This document shows, one piece after another, positions 34,312 to 43,076 of a DNA stretch of 64,000 nt; positions within the stretch are counted from its first letter, which is position 1, and the number at the start of each line of letters is the position of its first letter. Origin of the DNA: Streptomyces piniterrae. Lineage in GTDB: Bacteria > Actinomycetota > Actinomycetes > Streptomycetales > Streptomycetaceae. The position numbers were made by a program, and so were the translations under genes. The notes under the pieces were generated by a model. The model searched no databases. It saw only the letters and a list, made by a program, of their open reading frames with translations, and was not told where the DNA came from. Where the stretch lies: contig NZ_SUMB01000006.1 in the NCBI RefSeq assembly GCF_005048155.1, forward strand, positions 62,001-126,000. Reading direction: 5' to 3'.

Positions 34312-36000
34312 ATGGCGGACTTTTCCTTCCCCCTGCTGACGGCAACCGCCGCGGTACCGGCGATCGGGGCGGTCGCCACCGCCGCGGTGCCCGCCGCCAA
34401 GCGCACCGCTGCCAAATGGCTGGCGCTGCTGTTCTCGCTGGCCACCTTCGTACTGGCCGTGGTGATCGCGGTCCGCTTCCGGCCCGGCGCCGAGGGCCCG
34501 TACCAACTCACCGAATCGCACGCCTGGATCCAGGACTTCGGCGTCCGCTACGAACTCGGCGTCGACGGCATCGCGGTCGCCCTGATCGCGCTGACCGCCC
34601 TGCTGATCCCGTTCGTGATCCTGGCGGGCTGGCATGACGCCGACCCCCTGGAATCTGCATCCGACAGTGGCTCCGCCGCGGGCTCCAACAGCCGCTGGCG
34701 GCCCACCCAGGGCTTCTTCGCGCTGATCCTGGCCGTCGAGGCGATGGTGATCCTCTCGTTCGAGGCCACCGACGTCTTCCTCTTCTACATCTTCTTCGAA
34801 GCCATGCTGATCCCGATGTACTTCCTCATCGGCGGCTTCGGGGACCGGGCCGGGGCGCACGGCGAGGAACAGGCCGCCACCCAACGGTCGTACGCCGCGG
34901 TGAAGTTCCTGCTCTACAACCTCGCCGGCGGACTGATCATGCTGGCCGCGGTGATCGGTCTGTACGCCGTCACCGCCGACCAGCTCGGCAGCGGCACCTT
35001 CTCGCTCCAGCAGATCGTCGAGGCGCGGACGTCCGGCAAGCTCGACTTCGGCACCGGCACGGAGCGGCTGCTGTTCCTCGGCTTCTTCTTCGCCTTCGCG
35101 GTGAAGGCGCCGCTGTGGCCGCTGCACACCTGGCTGCCCAACGCCATGGGTGAGTCGACCTCGCCGGTCGCGGTGCTGATCACCGCGGTGGTCGACAAGG
35201 TCGGCACCTTCGCGATGCTCCGCTTCTGCCTCCAGCTCTTCCCGGAGGCCAGCAGCTGGGCCACCCCGGTGATCCTGGTGCTCGCCCTGATCAGCGTGAT
35301 CTACGGCGCGCTGCTCGCGGTCGGCCAGCGGGACATCAAGCGGCTGATCGCCTACGCCTCGATCTCCCACTTCGGCTTCATCATCCTGGGCATCTTCGCG
35401 ATGACGACCCAGGGCCAGAGCGGTGCCACGCTCTACATGGTCAACCACGGCATCTCCACGGCCGCGCTGATGCTGGTCGCCGGCTTCCTGATCACCCGCC
35501 GCGGCTCGCGGCTGATCGCGGACTACGGCGGCGTGCAGAAGGTCGCCCCGGTCCTCGCCGGCACCTTCCTCATCGGCGGTCTGGCGACCCTGTCGCTACC
35601 CGGCCTGGCCCCGTTCATCAGCGAATTCCTGGTCCTGGTCGGCACGTTCAGCCGCTATCCGGTGATCGGGATCATCGCCAGCGTCGGCATCGTCCTCGCC
35701 GCGCTCTACGTCCTCGTCCTCTACCAGCGGACGATGACCGGGCCGGTGAAGGCCAAGGTGGAGGGCATGCCCGACCTCAGGGCCCGGGAGCTGGTGGTGG
35801 TCGCGCCGCTGATCGCGCTGCTGCTCTTCCTCGGGGTGTACCCCAAGCCGCTCACCGACATCGTCAATCCGGCGGTCGATCACACCCTGTCCGTCGTGGA
35901 CAAGAAGGACCCCAAGCCCGCAGTGCGGGTGGACGCCGTGCCCGGTGCAGGCCGGCCCGGCCACGCCGTGCATGATCAAGAGGTGGAGGCCGCGAAGTGA
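34312..36000 (+). CDS. nuoM: NADH-quinone oxidoreductase subunit M
   Basis: Second antiporter-like subunit, 562 residues, about 14 helices. Conserved motifs include YIFFEAMLIPMYFLIG (the pumping glutamate), KAPLWPLHTWLPNAMGEST (the lysine), and IKRLIAYASISHFGF. The C-terminus is a short polar tail. ATG 34312. The end overlaps nuoN by 4 bp. Confidence 0.96.
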   Translation: MADFSFPLLTATAAVPAIGAVATAAVPAAKRTAAKWLALLFSLATFVLAVVIAVRFRPGAEGPYQLTESHAWIQDFGVRYELGVDGIAVALIALTALLIPFVILAGWHDADPLESASDSGSAAGSNSRWRPTQGFFALILAVEAMVILSFEATDVFLFYIFFEAMLIPMYFLIGGFGDRAGAHGEEQAATQRSYAAVKFLLYNLAGGLIMLAAVIGLYAVTADQLGSGTFSLQQIVEARTSGKLDFGTGTERLLFLGFFFAFAVKAPLWPLHTWLPNAMGESTSPVAVLITAVVDKVGTFAMLRFCLQLFPEASSWATPVILVLALISVIYGALLAVGQRDIKRLIAYASISHFGFIILGIFAMTTQGQSGATLYMVNHGISTAALMLVAGFLITRRGSRLIADYGGVQKVAPVLAGTFLIGGLATLSLPGLAPFISEFLVLVGTFSRYPVIGIIASVGIVLAALYVLVLYQRTMTGPVKAKVEGMPDLRARELVVVAPLIALLLFLGVYPKPLTDIVNPAVDHTLSVVDKKDPKPAVRVDAVPGAGRPGHAVHDQEVEAAK

Positions 36001-37649
36001 GTTCCGTGGCAAGTGTCCACAGCCTGTGGACAGTGGCGGCCGAGCTGCCGGGCAAGATCCCGGCGCCGCGCATCGAATACGGCCAGCTGTCCCCGACGCT
36101 GATCGTCCTCGGTGCCGCGGTGGTCGGCGTCCTGATCGAGGCGCTGCTGCCGCGCCGCAGCCGCTACTACGCCCAGCTGCTGGTGTCCGTGGTGGCGCTG
36201 GCCGCCGCGTTCGCCGCGGTCATCGGCCTGGCGGCCGGCGGCTTCGGCTCGTCCAAGGCCGGGATCGCCGCGATGGGCGCCATCGCCGTCGACGGTCCCG
36301 CGCTGTTCCTGCAGGGCACGATCCTGCTGGTGTCCCTGGTCGCGGTCTTCACCTTCGCCGAGCGCCGGCTCGACCCGGCGGCACACGGCAACCGGGTGGA
36401 CTCCTTCGCCGCCCAGGCCGCCGCCGTCCCCGGCGGCGAAGCCGAACAGGCCGCGGTCAAGGCCGGGTTCACCACCACCGAGGTCTTCCCGATCGTCCTC
36501 TTCGCGATCGGCGGCATGCTGGTGTTCCCGGCGGCCAACGACCTGCTGACCCTCTTCATCGCCCTGGAGGTCTTCTCCCTCCCGCTGTACATCCTGTGTG
36601 CGGTGGCCCGCCGCCAGCGCCTGCTGTCGCAGGAATCGGCGATGAAGTACTTCCTGCTCGGCGCCTTCTCCTCGGCCTTCCTCCTGTTCGGCATCGCCCT
36701 CCTGTACGGCTACGCCGGCACGGTCACCTACGCCGGGATCGCCGAGGTCATCGCCGACGGCGCCAAGCAGATCGACCCGGCGCTGGCCGGCACGATGGGC
36801 AATGACGCGCTGCTGCTGATCGGCGCCGCGCTGGTGCTGATGGGCCTGCTGTTCAAGGTCGGCGCGGTCCCGTTCCACATGTGGACGCCGGACGTATACC
36901 AGGGCGCCCCGACCCCGGTCACCGGCTTCATGGCGGCCGCCACCAAGGTCGCGGCCTTCGGCGCGCTGCTGCGCCTGCTGTACGTCGTACTCCCCGGCAT
37001 GCGCTGGGACTGGCGGCCGGTGATGTGGGGCGTCGCGATCGTCACGATGCTGGGCGGCGCGATCGTCGCCATCACCCAGACCGACATCAAGCGGCTGCTG
37101 GCCTACTCCTCCATCGCGCACGCCGGCTTCATCCTCGCCGGTGTCATCGCCACCAGTGAGGACGGCATCTCCTCGGTGCTCTTCTACCTCGCCGCCTACT
37201 CCTTCGTGACGCTCGGCGCCTTCGCCGTCGTCACCCTGGTGCGGGACGCCGGTGGAGAGGCGACGCATCTGTCCAAGTGGGCGGGCCTGGGCCGGCGTTC
37301 GCCCCTGGTGGCGGCGGTCTTCGCGGTCTTCCTGCTGGCCTTCGCCGGTATCCCGCTGACCTCCGGCTTCGCCGGAAAGTTCGCGGTCTTCAAGGCGGCG
37401 GCGCAGAGCGGCGCGGGCTGGCTGGTCGTGGTCGGCGTGATCTCCTCGGCGATCGCCGCGTTCTTCTACATCCGGGTGATCGTGCTGATGTTCTTCAGCG
37501 AGCCGAAGGCGGAGGGCCCGACCGTCGCGGTGCCCAGCCCGCTGACGACCATGGCCATCGCGGTCGGCGTGGTGGTCACGCTGGCGCTCGGCCTGGCGCC
37601 GCAGTACTTCCTCGACCTGGCCGGCCAGGCGGGAGTCTTTGTGCGCTGA
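35997..37649 (+). CDS. nuoN: NADH-quinone oxidoreductase subunit N
   Basis: Third antiporter-like subunit and last gene of the operon, 550 residues. Key segments are FIALEVFSLPLYIL (glutamate), KVGAVPFHMWTPDVYQGAPT (lysine), and IKRLLAYSSIAHAGF. GTG 35997. A 19-bp palindrome resembling two facing DnaA boxes sits inside codons 6-12. A strong bidirectional terminator follows 30 bp after the stop. Confidence 0.96.
   Translation: MSSVASVHSLWTVAAELPGKIPAPRIEYGQLSPTLIVLGAAVVGVLIEALLPRRSRYYAQLLVSVVALAAAFAAVIGLAAGGFGSSKAGIAAMGAIAVDGPALFLQGTILLVSLVAVFTFAERRLDPAAHGNRVDSFAAQAAAVPGGEAEQAAVKAGFTTTEVFPIVLFAIGGMLVFPAANDLLTLFIALEVFSLPLYILCAVARRQRLLSQESAMKYFLLGAFSSAFLLFGIALLYGYAGTVTYAGIAEVIADGAKQIDPALAGTMGNDALLLIGAALVLMGLLFKVGAVPFHMWTPDVYQGAPTPVTGFMAAATKVAAFGALLRLLYVVLPGMRWDWRPVMWGVAIVTMLGGAIVAITQTDIKRLLAYSSIAHAGFILAGVIATSEDGISSVLFYLAAYSFVTLGAFAVVTLVRDAGGEATHLSKWAGLGRRSPLVAAVFAVFLLAFAGIPLTSGFAGKFAVFKAAAQSGAGWLVVVGVISSAIAAFFYIRVIVLMFFSEPKAEGPTVAVPSPLTTMAIAVGVVVTLALGLAPQYFLDLAGQAGVFVR
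36014..36032. other. Palindrome of two facing DnaA-like boxes inside nuoN
   Basis: TGTCCACAG-c-CTGTGGACA is a perfect inverted repeat. Each half resembles the GC-rich form of the DnaA box found in Streptomyces (TTGTCCACA). It could bind DnaA or simply reflect coding sequence; the chance of a perfect 9+9 inverted repeat at one site is low but not negligible in 64 kb. Confidence 0.4.
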
Positions 37650-37678
37650 GGACGACGCGCCGCCGTACGTATCAACGG

Positions 37679-37717
37679 CCGCCGCCCGGCACCCTCTTGG
37701 GGGTTGCCGGGCGGCGG
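37679..37717. terminator. Terminator of the nuo operon
   Basis: CCGCCGCCCGGC (37679-37690) pairs with GCCGGGCGGCGG (37706-37717). TCTGT follows. It lies between nuoN and the convergent lipoprotein gene and probably serves both. Confidence 0.85.
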
Positions 37718-37730
37718 TCTGTCGTACGGG

Positions 37731-38222
37731 TCAGCTCTTGGGCATGCTGGGCACGCCGCTCGGCAGCTCGGGCATGTCGGGGATCTTCACGCTGCCGTCG
37801 GTCGACTTGGTGTACTTCTCGGTCGGGCCGTTCTTCCAGTCGACCGTCAGGCTCTTGCCGTCGGCGCCCGGCTTGAGCGTGCCCATCGTCCGGGTGTCGT
37901 CCCCGTTGGTGCACTTGAGGGCGGCCATGGTCGTGCCCGCCATCTCCTGGACCTTGCCGAGACAGGCCGCCTTGGTGCCGTTGCTGAGCGCGACGGTGCC
38001 CTTGGTGATCGCGAGTATCAGCTTGCCGTCGGAGGAGTCCGCTTCCCAAGCGCCGTCGACCGCCGCGCCGTTCGCCGGCTTGTCGGCACCGCCCGGAGTC
38101 GACGGGCCGCTCTCCGGCGACTTGCTCGGCGGGGTCTCCTTGTCGCCGCCGCTGCTTCCGCAGCCGCTGAGCAGCATCGCGGCGATGGCGGCCGCCCCGG
38201 CGATCTGCGTTGCCTTGCGCAC
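37731..38222 (-). CDS. Lipoprotein of unknown function
   Basis: A 163-residue exported lipoprotein: basic start (MRKATQ), a hydrophobic core, and lipobox LLSGC with the modified cysteine near residue 20. A Ser/Pro-rich linker follows, then a beta-rich domain of about 100 residues with two cysteines (AACLGKV and LKCTNG) that could form a disulfide. GTG 38222 is chosen because GGAGG lies 8 bases upstream; ATG 38228 would sit only one base from the ribosome site. Family unknown to me. It is convergent with nuoN. Confidence 0.75.
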   Translation of the reverse strand: MRKATQIAGAAAIAAMLLSGCGSSGGDKETPPSKSPESGPSTPGGADKPANGAAVDGAWEADSSDGKLILAITKGTVALSNGTKAACLGKVQEMAGTTMAALKCTNGDDTRTMGTLKPGADGKSLTVDWKNGPTEKYTKSTDGSVKIPDMPELPSGVPSMPKS

Positions 38223-38494
38223 GTACATCTCCTCCGTTGTGGGACAGGGAGACGTGAGGCTAGCAAGCCGGTAGCCGGCCCGGGGAGGCCGTGCAGAACG
38301 AGGACGGGATTGCGGCAACGCCGGTACGGAGTTGGTGTGCGGTCGTGACGTAGCAGCCTTGCGGGGCGGTTGAATTGGGATGTATGTGAGGTTTTGGTGC
38401 ATGTTGACGTCGTACGTCCAGGGGGAGGCCGGGCGGACCGGGCCGGCTCCCTGCCCGTCATGTCGCATCACGGGCAGGGGGCGGCCGCGGCGAC

Positions 38495-39736
38495 CTACCT
38501 GCCCAGGTCGGGCGCCGGCAGGACCCGCCCGACGACCTCTCCCAGACCGATTCGGGCGCCGTCCGGCCCCGGTGCCCACGCGGTGAGAGTGACCTCGTCG
38601 CCGTCCTGGAGGTAGGGGCCCTTGCCCTGGGTGAGTTCGAGCAGACAGCCCAGCTGGTCGGGCTCGGGGCCGGAGACCGTCCCGGAGGCGAACAGATCGC
38701 CGGTGCGCAGCGAGGCGCCGTTGACCGTCATATGGGCCAGCTGCTGGGCGGCCGTCCAGTACATCGCGGAGAACGGCGGCCGGGAGACCGTCTCACCGTT
38801 GATGCTCACCTCGATGCGCAGGTCGATGCCGCCCGCTTCACCAGCCGAGTCGTCGAGGTAGGGCAGCAGCGGGAAGTCCCGGGCAGGCGGCTGCGTACGG
38901 GCTTCGTCGAGGGCGTCGAGCGGGGTGATCCACGCGGACACGGAGGTCGCGAAGGACTTGCCCAGGAAGGGGCCGAGCGGGACGTACTCCCAGGCCTGGA
39001 TGTCGCGCGCGGACCAGTCGTTGACCAGGCAGACGCCGAAGACATGGTCGCGGAAGCCGTCGAGGCCGACCGGTTCGTGGAGGGTGGACGGCGTGCCGAC
39101 GACGAAGCCGACCTCGGCTTCGATGTCCAGACGGGCGGACGGGCCGAAGGTCGGCGCCGCGTCGTCCGGGGCCTTGCGCTGGCCATTGGGGCGGACGACC
39201 GGTGTGCCGGTGACGACGATGGTGCCGGACCGGCCGTGGTAACCGATCGGCAGATGCTTCCAGTTGGGGGGCAGCGCCGCGCCGTTGGGGCGGAAGATCC
39301 GGCCGACGTTGGTGGCGTGGTGCTCGCTGGCGTAGAAGTCGACGTAGTCGGCGACCTCGAAGGGGAGGTGCAGGGTGACGTCGGCCAGCGGGCGCAGCAG
39401 CGGCGTCACGGCGGTGCGGTGCGCGGGGTCCGTCACCGCGGCGCGGATGGCCGCGCGGACCTCCTGCCAGACGCTACGGCCGGCGGCCAGCAACGGGTTG
39501 AGGGTCGGCGCGGCGAGCAGCTCGGCGTGCGGCGCCCGTACGACGGCGGGCAGCGCGCCCGGCAGGGCGCCGAGGTCCAGGACATGGCGGCCGAAGCGGA
39601 CGCCGATCCGGCGCCGGCCGGGCGTGTCCGCCGTACTGAACACGCCGTAGGGGAGGGTGTACGGGCCGAAGGGATCGCCTTCTGCCAGGTCGAACGGGCT
39701 CTGCTCCGCGCTCTGCTCCGGGCGCTGATCGGGCAT
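38495..39736 (-). CDS. Fumarylacetoacetase
   Basis: Hydrolyses 4-fumarylacetoacetate to fumarate and acetoacetate, the last step of tyrosine and homogentisate breakdown. The 413-residue product matches the full-length enzyme: an N-terminal SH3-like part, then DYVDFYASEHHATNVGRIFR (metal and catalytic His region), HLPIGYHGRSGTIV, EAEVGFVVG (metal-binding Glu), LVNDWSARDIQAWEYVPLGP and KSFATSVSAW. ATG 39736 lies behind GAGGAG. It stands alone, divergent from the ATP-grasp gene; the other tyrosine catabolism genes are not nearby. Confidence 0.94.
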   Translation of the reverse strand: MPDQRPEQSAEQSPFDLAEGDPFGPYTLPYGVFSTADTPGRRRIGVRFGRHVLDLGALPGALPAVVRAPHAELLAAPTLNPLLAAGRSVWQEVRAAIRAAVTDPAHRTAVTPLLRPLADVTLHLPFEVADYVDFYASEHHATNVGRIFRPNGAALPPNWKHLPIGYHGRSGTIVVTGTPVVRPNGQRKAPDDAAPTFGPSARLDIEAEVGFVVGTPSTLHEPVGLDGFRDHVFGVCLVNDWSARDIQAWEYVPLGPFLGKSFATSVSAWITPLDALDEARTQPPARDFPLLPYLDDSAGEAGGIDLRIEVSINGETVSRPPFSAMYWTAAQQLAHMTVNGASLRTGDLFASGTVSGPEPDQLGCLLELTQGKGPYLQDGDEVTLTAWAPGPDGARIGLGEVVGRVLPAPDLGR

Positions 39737-39887
39737 GGACAGCTCCTCGCGTTCGTCGTCGCCGGTGGGCGGCCGGGCCGGCCTGGTGTCGGGTGACCGG
39801 GCCGGTCGGTCGGCGGTCCGCCGGGCTCGGTGATCCCGGTCGGTCCGACGATCAGGGTACGGCGGGGCGGGCGAGGCGGGGGCGGGC

Positions 39888-39896
39888 TGTGGATAA
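39888..39896 (-). other. Perfect consensus DnaA box
   Basis: TGTGGATAA on the plus strand is TTATCCACA on the minus strand. It is a single box in the fumarylacetoacetase/ATP-grasp intergenic region. It may act in DnaA titration or gene control, or be chance. Confidence 0.35.
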
Positions 39897-39929
39897 CCCC
39901 GCCGCTCCCTTGAGAGCGCGAAACCGCCT

Positions 39930-39974
39930 CCCCCGCCCCCTCCCCCTCTCCCCCTTCGGGGGAGGGGGCGGGGG
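39930..39974. other. Perfect 17-bp C/G-tract hairpin in a divergent region
   Basis: Positions 39930-39946 (C5-G-C5-T-C5) pair base for base with 39958-39974, around an 11-nt loop. It lies between two genes that point away from each other, where a terminator is not expected. The strands are strongly asymmetric (all C/T against all G/A), so G-quadruplex or triplex structures are also possible. The rest of the 405-bp interval shows a DnaA box and a possible -10 near 40085, nothing else. Confidence 0.6.
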
Positions 39975-40141
39975 GTGGGTTCGGGGGTGGGGGGACACGA
40001 CCGCCGTCGAGCCGGCACCTCACACCTCTCTCGCCCCACCCCGCGCAATGTCCTGAAAGGCCTTGCCGCACTACACAATTCGGGCCTAGCGTCCTTAGCG
40101 GGCACGGGCGGGCGGAACTCTGCCGGTGGGGGGGGTACACG

Positions 40142-41410
40142 TTGGCTCTCAGTGGCGCGCGGCCTGCGCGGCAGGCGCTCGCGATCGACCGGAGCGTTCC
40201 GGCGCTGATCGTGAAGATCGGCGCATACCCGCTCCACCATGGCGGCGTGGGCGCGATCCGCAGCCTGGGGCGGCTCGGCGTGCCCATATACGCCATCACC
40301 GAAGACCGCTGCACGCCCGCCGCGGCCTCCCGCTATCTGAAGGGCCGCTTTGTGTGGCCGACCACCGGGCGCGAGGATCCGGGCCGCCTGGTGGACGGGC
40401 TGCTGCGGATCGGCCGGCGCATCGGCCGGCCGACGGTACTGGTCCCGACCGACGAGGAGGCGGCCGTACTGATCGCCGAGCATGCCGCCGCGCTCGCCGG
40501 GCCGTTCCGCTTCCCCCGGGTGGCGGCCGGCCTGCCCCGCAGGCTGGCCAGCAAACAGGGGCTGCACGAGCTCTGCGTCGAGCACGGGGTGCCGTCACCG
40601 GCGGCCGCCTTCCCCCGCTCGTACGCGGACATCGAGGCCTACGCCGGGCAGGCCCGCTTCCCGGTGGTCGCCAAGAATCGTGAGGCGTTCCTGCGGCGCC
40701 GGCGGCCCGCGGTCGCCGGGACGACCCGGATCGGCGGGCCGTCCCAACTGCTGGCCCTGGCGCGCGGCTGGGGCCCGCGGCCGGGCGTGATCCTCCAGGA
40801 GTATCTGCCGCGGGAGGACGCCGAGGACTGGATCGTGCACGCGTATGCCGACGCGTCCGGCGCGGCGCTCGCGCTGTTCACCGGGGTCAAGGTGCGCTCC
40901 TGGCCCCCGTACGCCGGCATGACGGCCTGCGCGTATGTCGTCGACAACCCCGAACTGGCCCAGATGACGGCCCGGTTCGTCGAACGGATCGGCTTCAGCG
41001 GGACCGCCGACCTCGACTGGCGCCTCGACCGCAGGGACGGCCGGTACAAGCTGCTGGACTTCAACCCCCGGATGGGCGCACAGTTCCGGCTCTTCGAGAA
41101 CGCGGCCGGGGTGGATGTCGTACGCGCCCAGCATCTGGATCTCACCGGGCGCGCCGTCCCGCAGGGCGACCAGCGGGCCGGGCACCGCTTCGTCGTCGAG
41201 AACATCGATCTGCCCGCGCGGCTCGTCTACCGGGGCCGCCGTACGGCACCGCACACCCCGAGGCGGCCGGCCGGCACGGAACTGGCGTGGTTCGCGGCCG
41301 ACGATCCGCTGCCGTTTTTCACCATGCTCGCCCGGTGCGTCGGGCCCGGCGCCCGGCACCTGGCGGAGCTGCGGCGCACCCGGAGAGCGGCGGCACAACA
41401 CCGGCGCTGA
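40142..41410 (+). CDS. ATP-grasp family ligase, substrate unknown
   Basis: A 422-residue protein of the ATP-grasp superfamily, which joins a carboxylate to an amine or similar through an acyl-phosphate. The start resembles D-aspartate-ligase-like and carbamoyl-phosphate-synthase-like members (KIGAYPLHHGGVGAIRSLG). The central domain has GVILQEYLPREDAEDWIVH, and the metal-binding end is KLLDFNPRMGAQFRLF. Some members add unusual amino acids to peptides or cell wall. TTG 40142 is chosen for the run of G's at 6 bases. The gene is followed after 110 bp by a flavoprotein gene on the same strand; the pair probably works together, on an unknown substrate. Confidence 0.75.
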   Translation: MALSGARPARQALAIDRSVPALIVKIGAYPLHHGGVGAIRSLGRLGVPIYAITEDRCTPAAASRYLKGRFVWPTTGREDPGRLVDGLLRIGRRIGRPTVLVPTDEEAAVLIAEHAAALAGPFRFPRVAAGLPRRLASKQGLHELCVEHGVPSPAAAFPRSYADIEAYAGQARFPVVAKNREAFLRRRRPAVAGTTRIGGPSQLLALARGWGPRPGVILQEYLPREDAEDWIVHAYADASGAALALFTGVKVRSWPPYAGMTACAYVVDNPELAQMTARFVERIGFSGTADLDWRLDRRDGRYKLLDFNPRMGAQFRLFENAAGVDVVRAQHLDLTGRAVPQGDQRAGHRFVVENIDLPARLVYRGRRTAPHTPRRPAGTELAWFAADDPLPFFTMLARCVGPGARHLAELRRTRRAAAQHRR

Positions 41411-41418
41411 GGACGAAA

Positions 41419-41463
41419 ACACCGAACGCCGAGGACACCGAAGACACCGAACGCCGAGGACAC
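41419..41463. repeat. Direct repeat between the ATP-grasp and flavoprotein genes
   Basis: ACACCGAACGCCGAGGACAC occurs at 41419-41438 and 41444-41463, a 25-bp period. The sequence is A-rich compared with its surroundings and lies in the 110-bp space of a likely operon. Confidence 0.6.
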
Positions 41464-41520
41464 AGCACCACACACCCCACAGCAGCACCACTGACGCACC
41501 CACCCAGGGGAGGCATCGAA

Positions 41521-42735
41521 GTGAGCACTCCGGTAGCGGTCATCGGGGCCGGCCCGTACGGCCTGTCGACGGCCGCGCATCTTCGGGCGCGCGGTGTGCC
41601 GGTGCGGGTCTTCGGGGAGCCGATGGTGAGCTGGCGGGCGCGGATGCCGGCGGGCATGCTGCTCAAGTCGACCCCCGGCGCGTCCAGCATCGATGCCCCG
41701 CAGCCCGGCCACACCCTCGGCGACTTCTGCGCGGCCACGGGGGAGGGCGGCTACGAGTCCGACTGGGACGTCATCCCGGTGGAGACCTTCGTCCGGTACG
41801 GGCAGTGGGTGCAGGAGCGGCTGCTCCCGGGGCTGGAACGGGTCCGGGTCGTCTCGGTAGACCGCGGGTCCGACGGCTTCGAGCTGACACTGGACAGCGG
41901 TGAGCGGGCCGCCGCGCGCGCCGTGATCGTCGCCACCGGACTCACCGGGATCGCGTATCTGCCGCCCGAGCTGGCCGCCGCCGTCCCGGAGGGGCCATCA
42001 GCCAAGGGCCCGGTGTCGCACAGCTCGCAGCATCACGATCTGTCGGCGCTGGCCGGCCGGGACGTGGTCGTGGTCGGCGCCGGGCAGTCGGCCCTGGAGA
42101 GCGCCGTGCTCCTGGCGGACGCGGGCGCGGCGTCCGTACGGGTGGTGGCGCGCGGGCGCGCGGCCGTGGGCTTCGGGGCGCCGCCGGACCGCCAGCCCCG
42201 CCTCCGGCCGCGGACGCCGTTCGGCAACGCCTGGTCGCTGTACGCGCTGACCTATTACGCCGGGGGGTTCCGTCATCTCCCGGCGCCCGCGCGCCGCTTC
42301 CTGGTGCGGCGGGTGCTCGGCCCGTTGGGCGCGTGGTGGCTGCGGGACCGCTTCGTGGGGCGGGTACGGGTGACCCAGGGGACGCGGATCGTACGGGCCC
42401 ATATCCGGGACGGCCGTCCGGTGCTGGCACTCCGGGGCGGCGGGGCCGCCGCGCACGCCCCCCACGCCGAACTCACCGCCGACCATGTCCTGGCCGCGAC
42501 CGGCTACCGGATGGACCTGGCGGCGCTGGACTTCCTGGGCCGGCGGCTGCGCACGGAGATCGCGGTGCGGGCCGGCGGGCCGCTGCTGGACGCCGGCTTC
42601 GGCTCTTCCGTGCCGGGTCTGTACTTCACCGGGCTGCCGGCGGCCGCGTCGTTCGGGCCGGTGATGCGCTTCGTGTGCGGCACGGAGTTCGCCTCGCCGC
42701 GACTGGCGCACGCGGTGGCGCGGGCGTACGGGTGA
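41521..42735 (+). CDS. FAD/NAD(P)-binding flavoprotein (monooxygenase- or reductase-like)
   Basis: A 404-residue protein with two dinucleotide-binding folds. The first is VAVIGAGPYGLSTAAHLRA at residue 5, for FAD. The second is VVVVGAGQSALESAVLLAD near 180, for NADPH. The later ATGYRMDL motif is typical of N-hydroxylating and flavin-containing monooxygenases. GTG 41521 lies behind GGGGAGG. With the upstream ATP-grasp ligase it may modify an amino acid or small peptide, which is inference. Downstream, a 340-bp gap holds a 30-bp tandem repeat and a promoter region for the polyprenyl synthase. Confidence 0.78.
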   Translation: MSTPVAVIGAGPYGLSTAAHLRARGVPVRVFGEPMVSWRARMPAGMLLKSTPGASSIDAPQPGHTLGDFCAATGEGGYESDWDVIPVETFVRYGQWVQERLLPGLERVRVVSVDRGSDGFELTLDSGERAAARAVIVATGLTGIAYLPPELAAAVPEGPSAKGPVSHSSQHHDLSALAGRDVVVVGAGQSALESAVLLADAGAASVRVVARGRAAVGFGAPPDRQPRLRPRTPFGNAWSLYALTYYAGGFRHLPAPARRFLVRRVLGPLGAWWLRDRFVGRVRVTQGTRIVRAHIRDGRPVLALRGGGAAAHAPHAELTADHVLAATGYRMDLAALDFLGRRLRTEIAVRAGGPLLDAGFGSSVPGLYFTGLPAAASFGPVMRFVCGTEFASPRLAHAVARAYG

Positions 42736-42756
42736 GACGCCCTCCTGGGGCACGAG

Positions 42757-42816
42757 CCTCCCGCTCCCCTACGGGGTCGCCAGGGGCCTTCCGCTCCCCT
42801 ACGGGATGCGTCCTGC
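42757..42816. repeat. 30-bp tandem duplication
   Basis: CCGCTCCCCTACGGG is found at 42761 and again at 42791, so a 30-bp unit is present twice with minor differences. It is non-coding and lies right after the flavoprotein stop. Each copy can form a small CCCCTACGGGG hairpin. Confidence 0.5.
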
Positions 42817-43076
42817 GCCCTCCCGGAGCACGCGCGTCCCCTTTTCTTGACGCGGACGCCTCCCGAGGTGCACGTCTCTGACACGATCTCTCCGCCATGC
42901 CAAACGCCCAGCAACGGGGGATCAGGAACATACCGGCCGGCAGGTCGGCGCGCTTCCCGGTGGTTCGGGGGGCGGGCGCTCACGGTGATCGAAGTGCGAC
43001 CGGATACGCTGGCCAATGGTGGAGACAGCGACAGATCGACAATAGGTTTGATCGTCAGCAGACAGGAGTACCCCTC

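Noticed and set aside
32317..35448. Minus-strand open frame of over 1000 codons opposite nuoL and nuoM
   Set aside because: Asp/Glu/Arg/Gly-rich antisense shadow of the conserved nuo genes.
42897..43076. 60-residue N-terminal extension of the polyprenyl synthase
   Set aside because: It is Arg/Gln-rich with no family similarity, covers the probable promoter, and the GTG at 43077 has a proper AGGAG.
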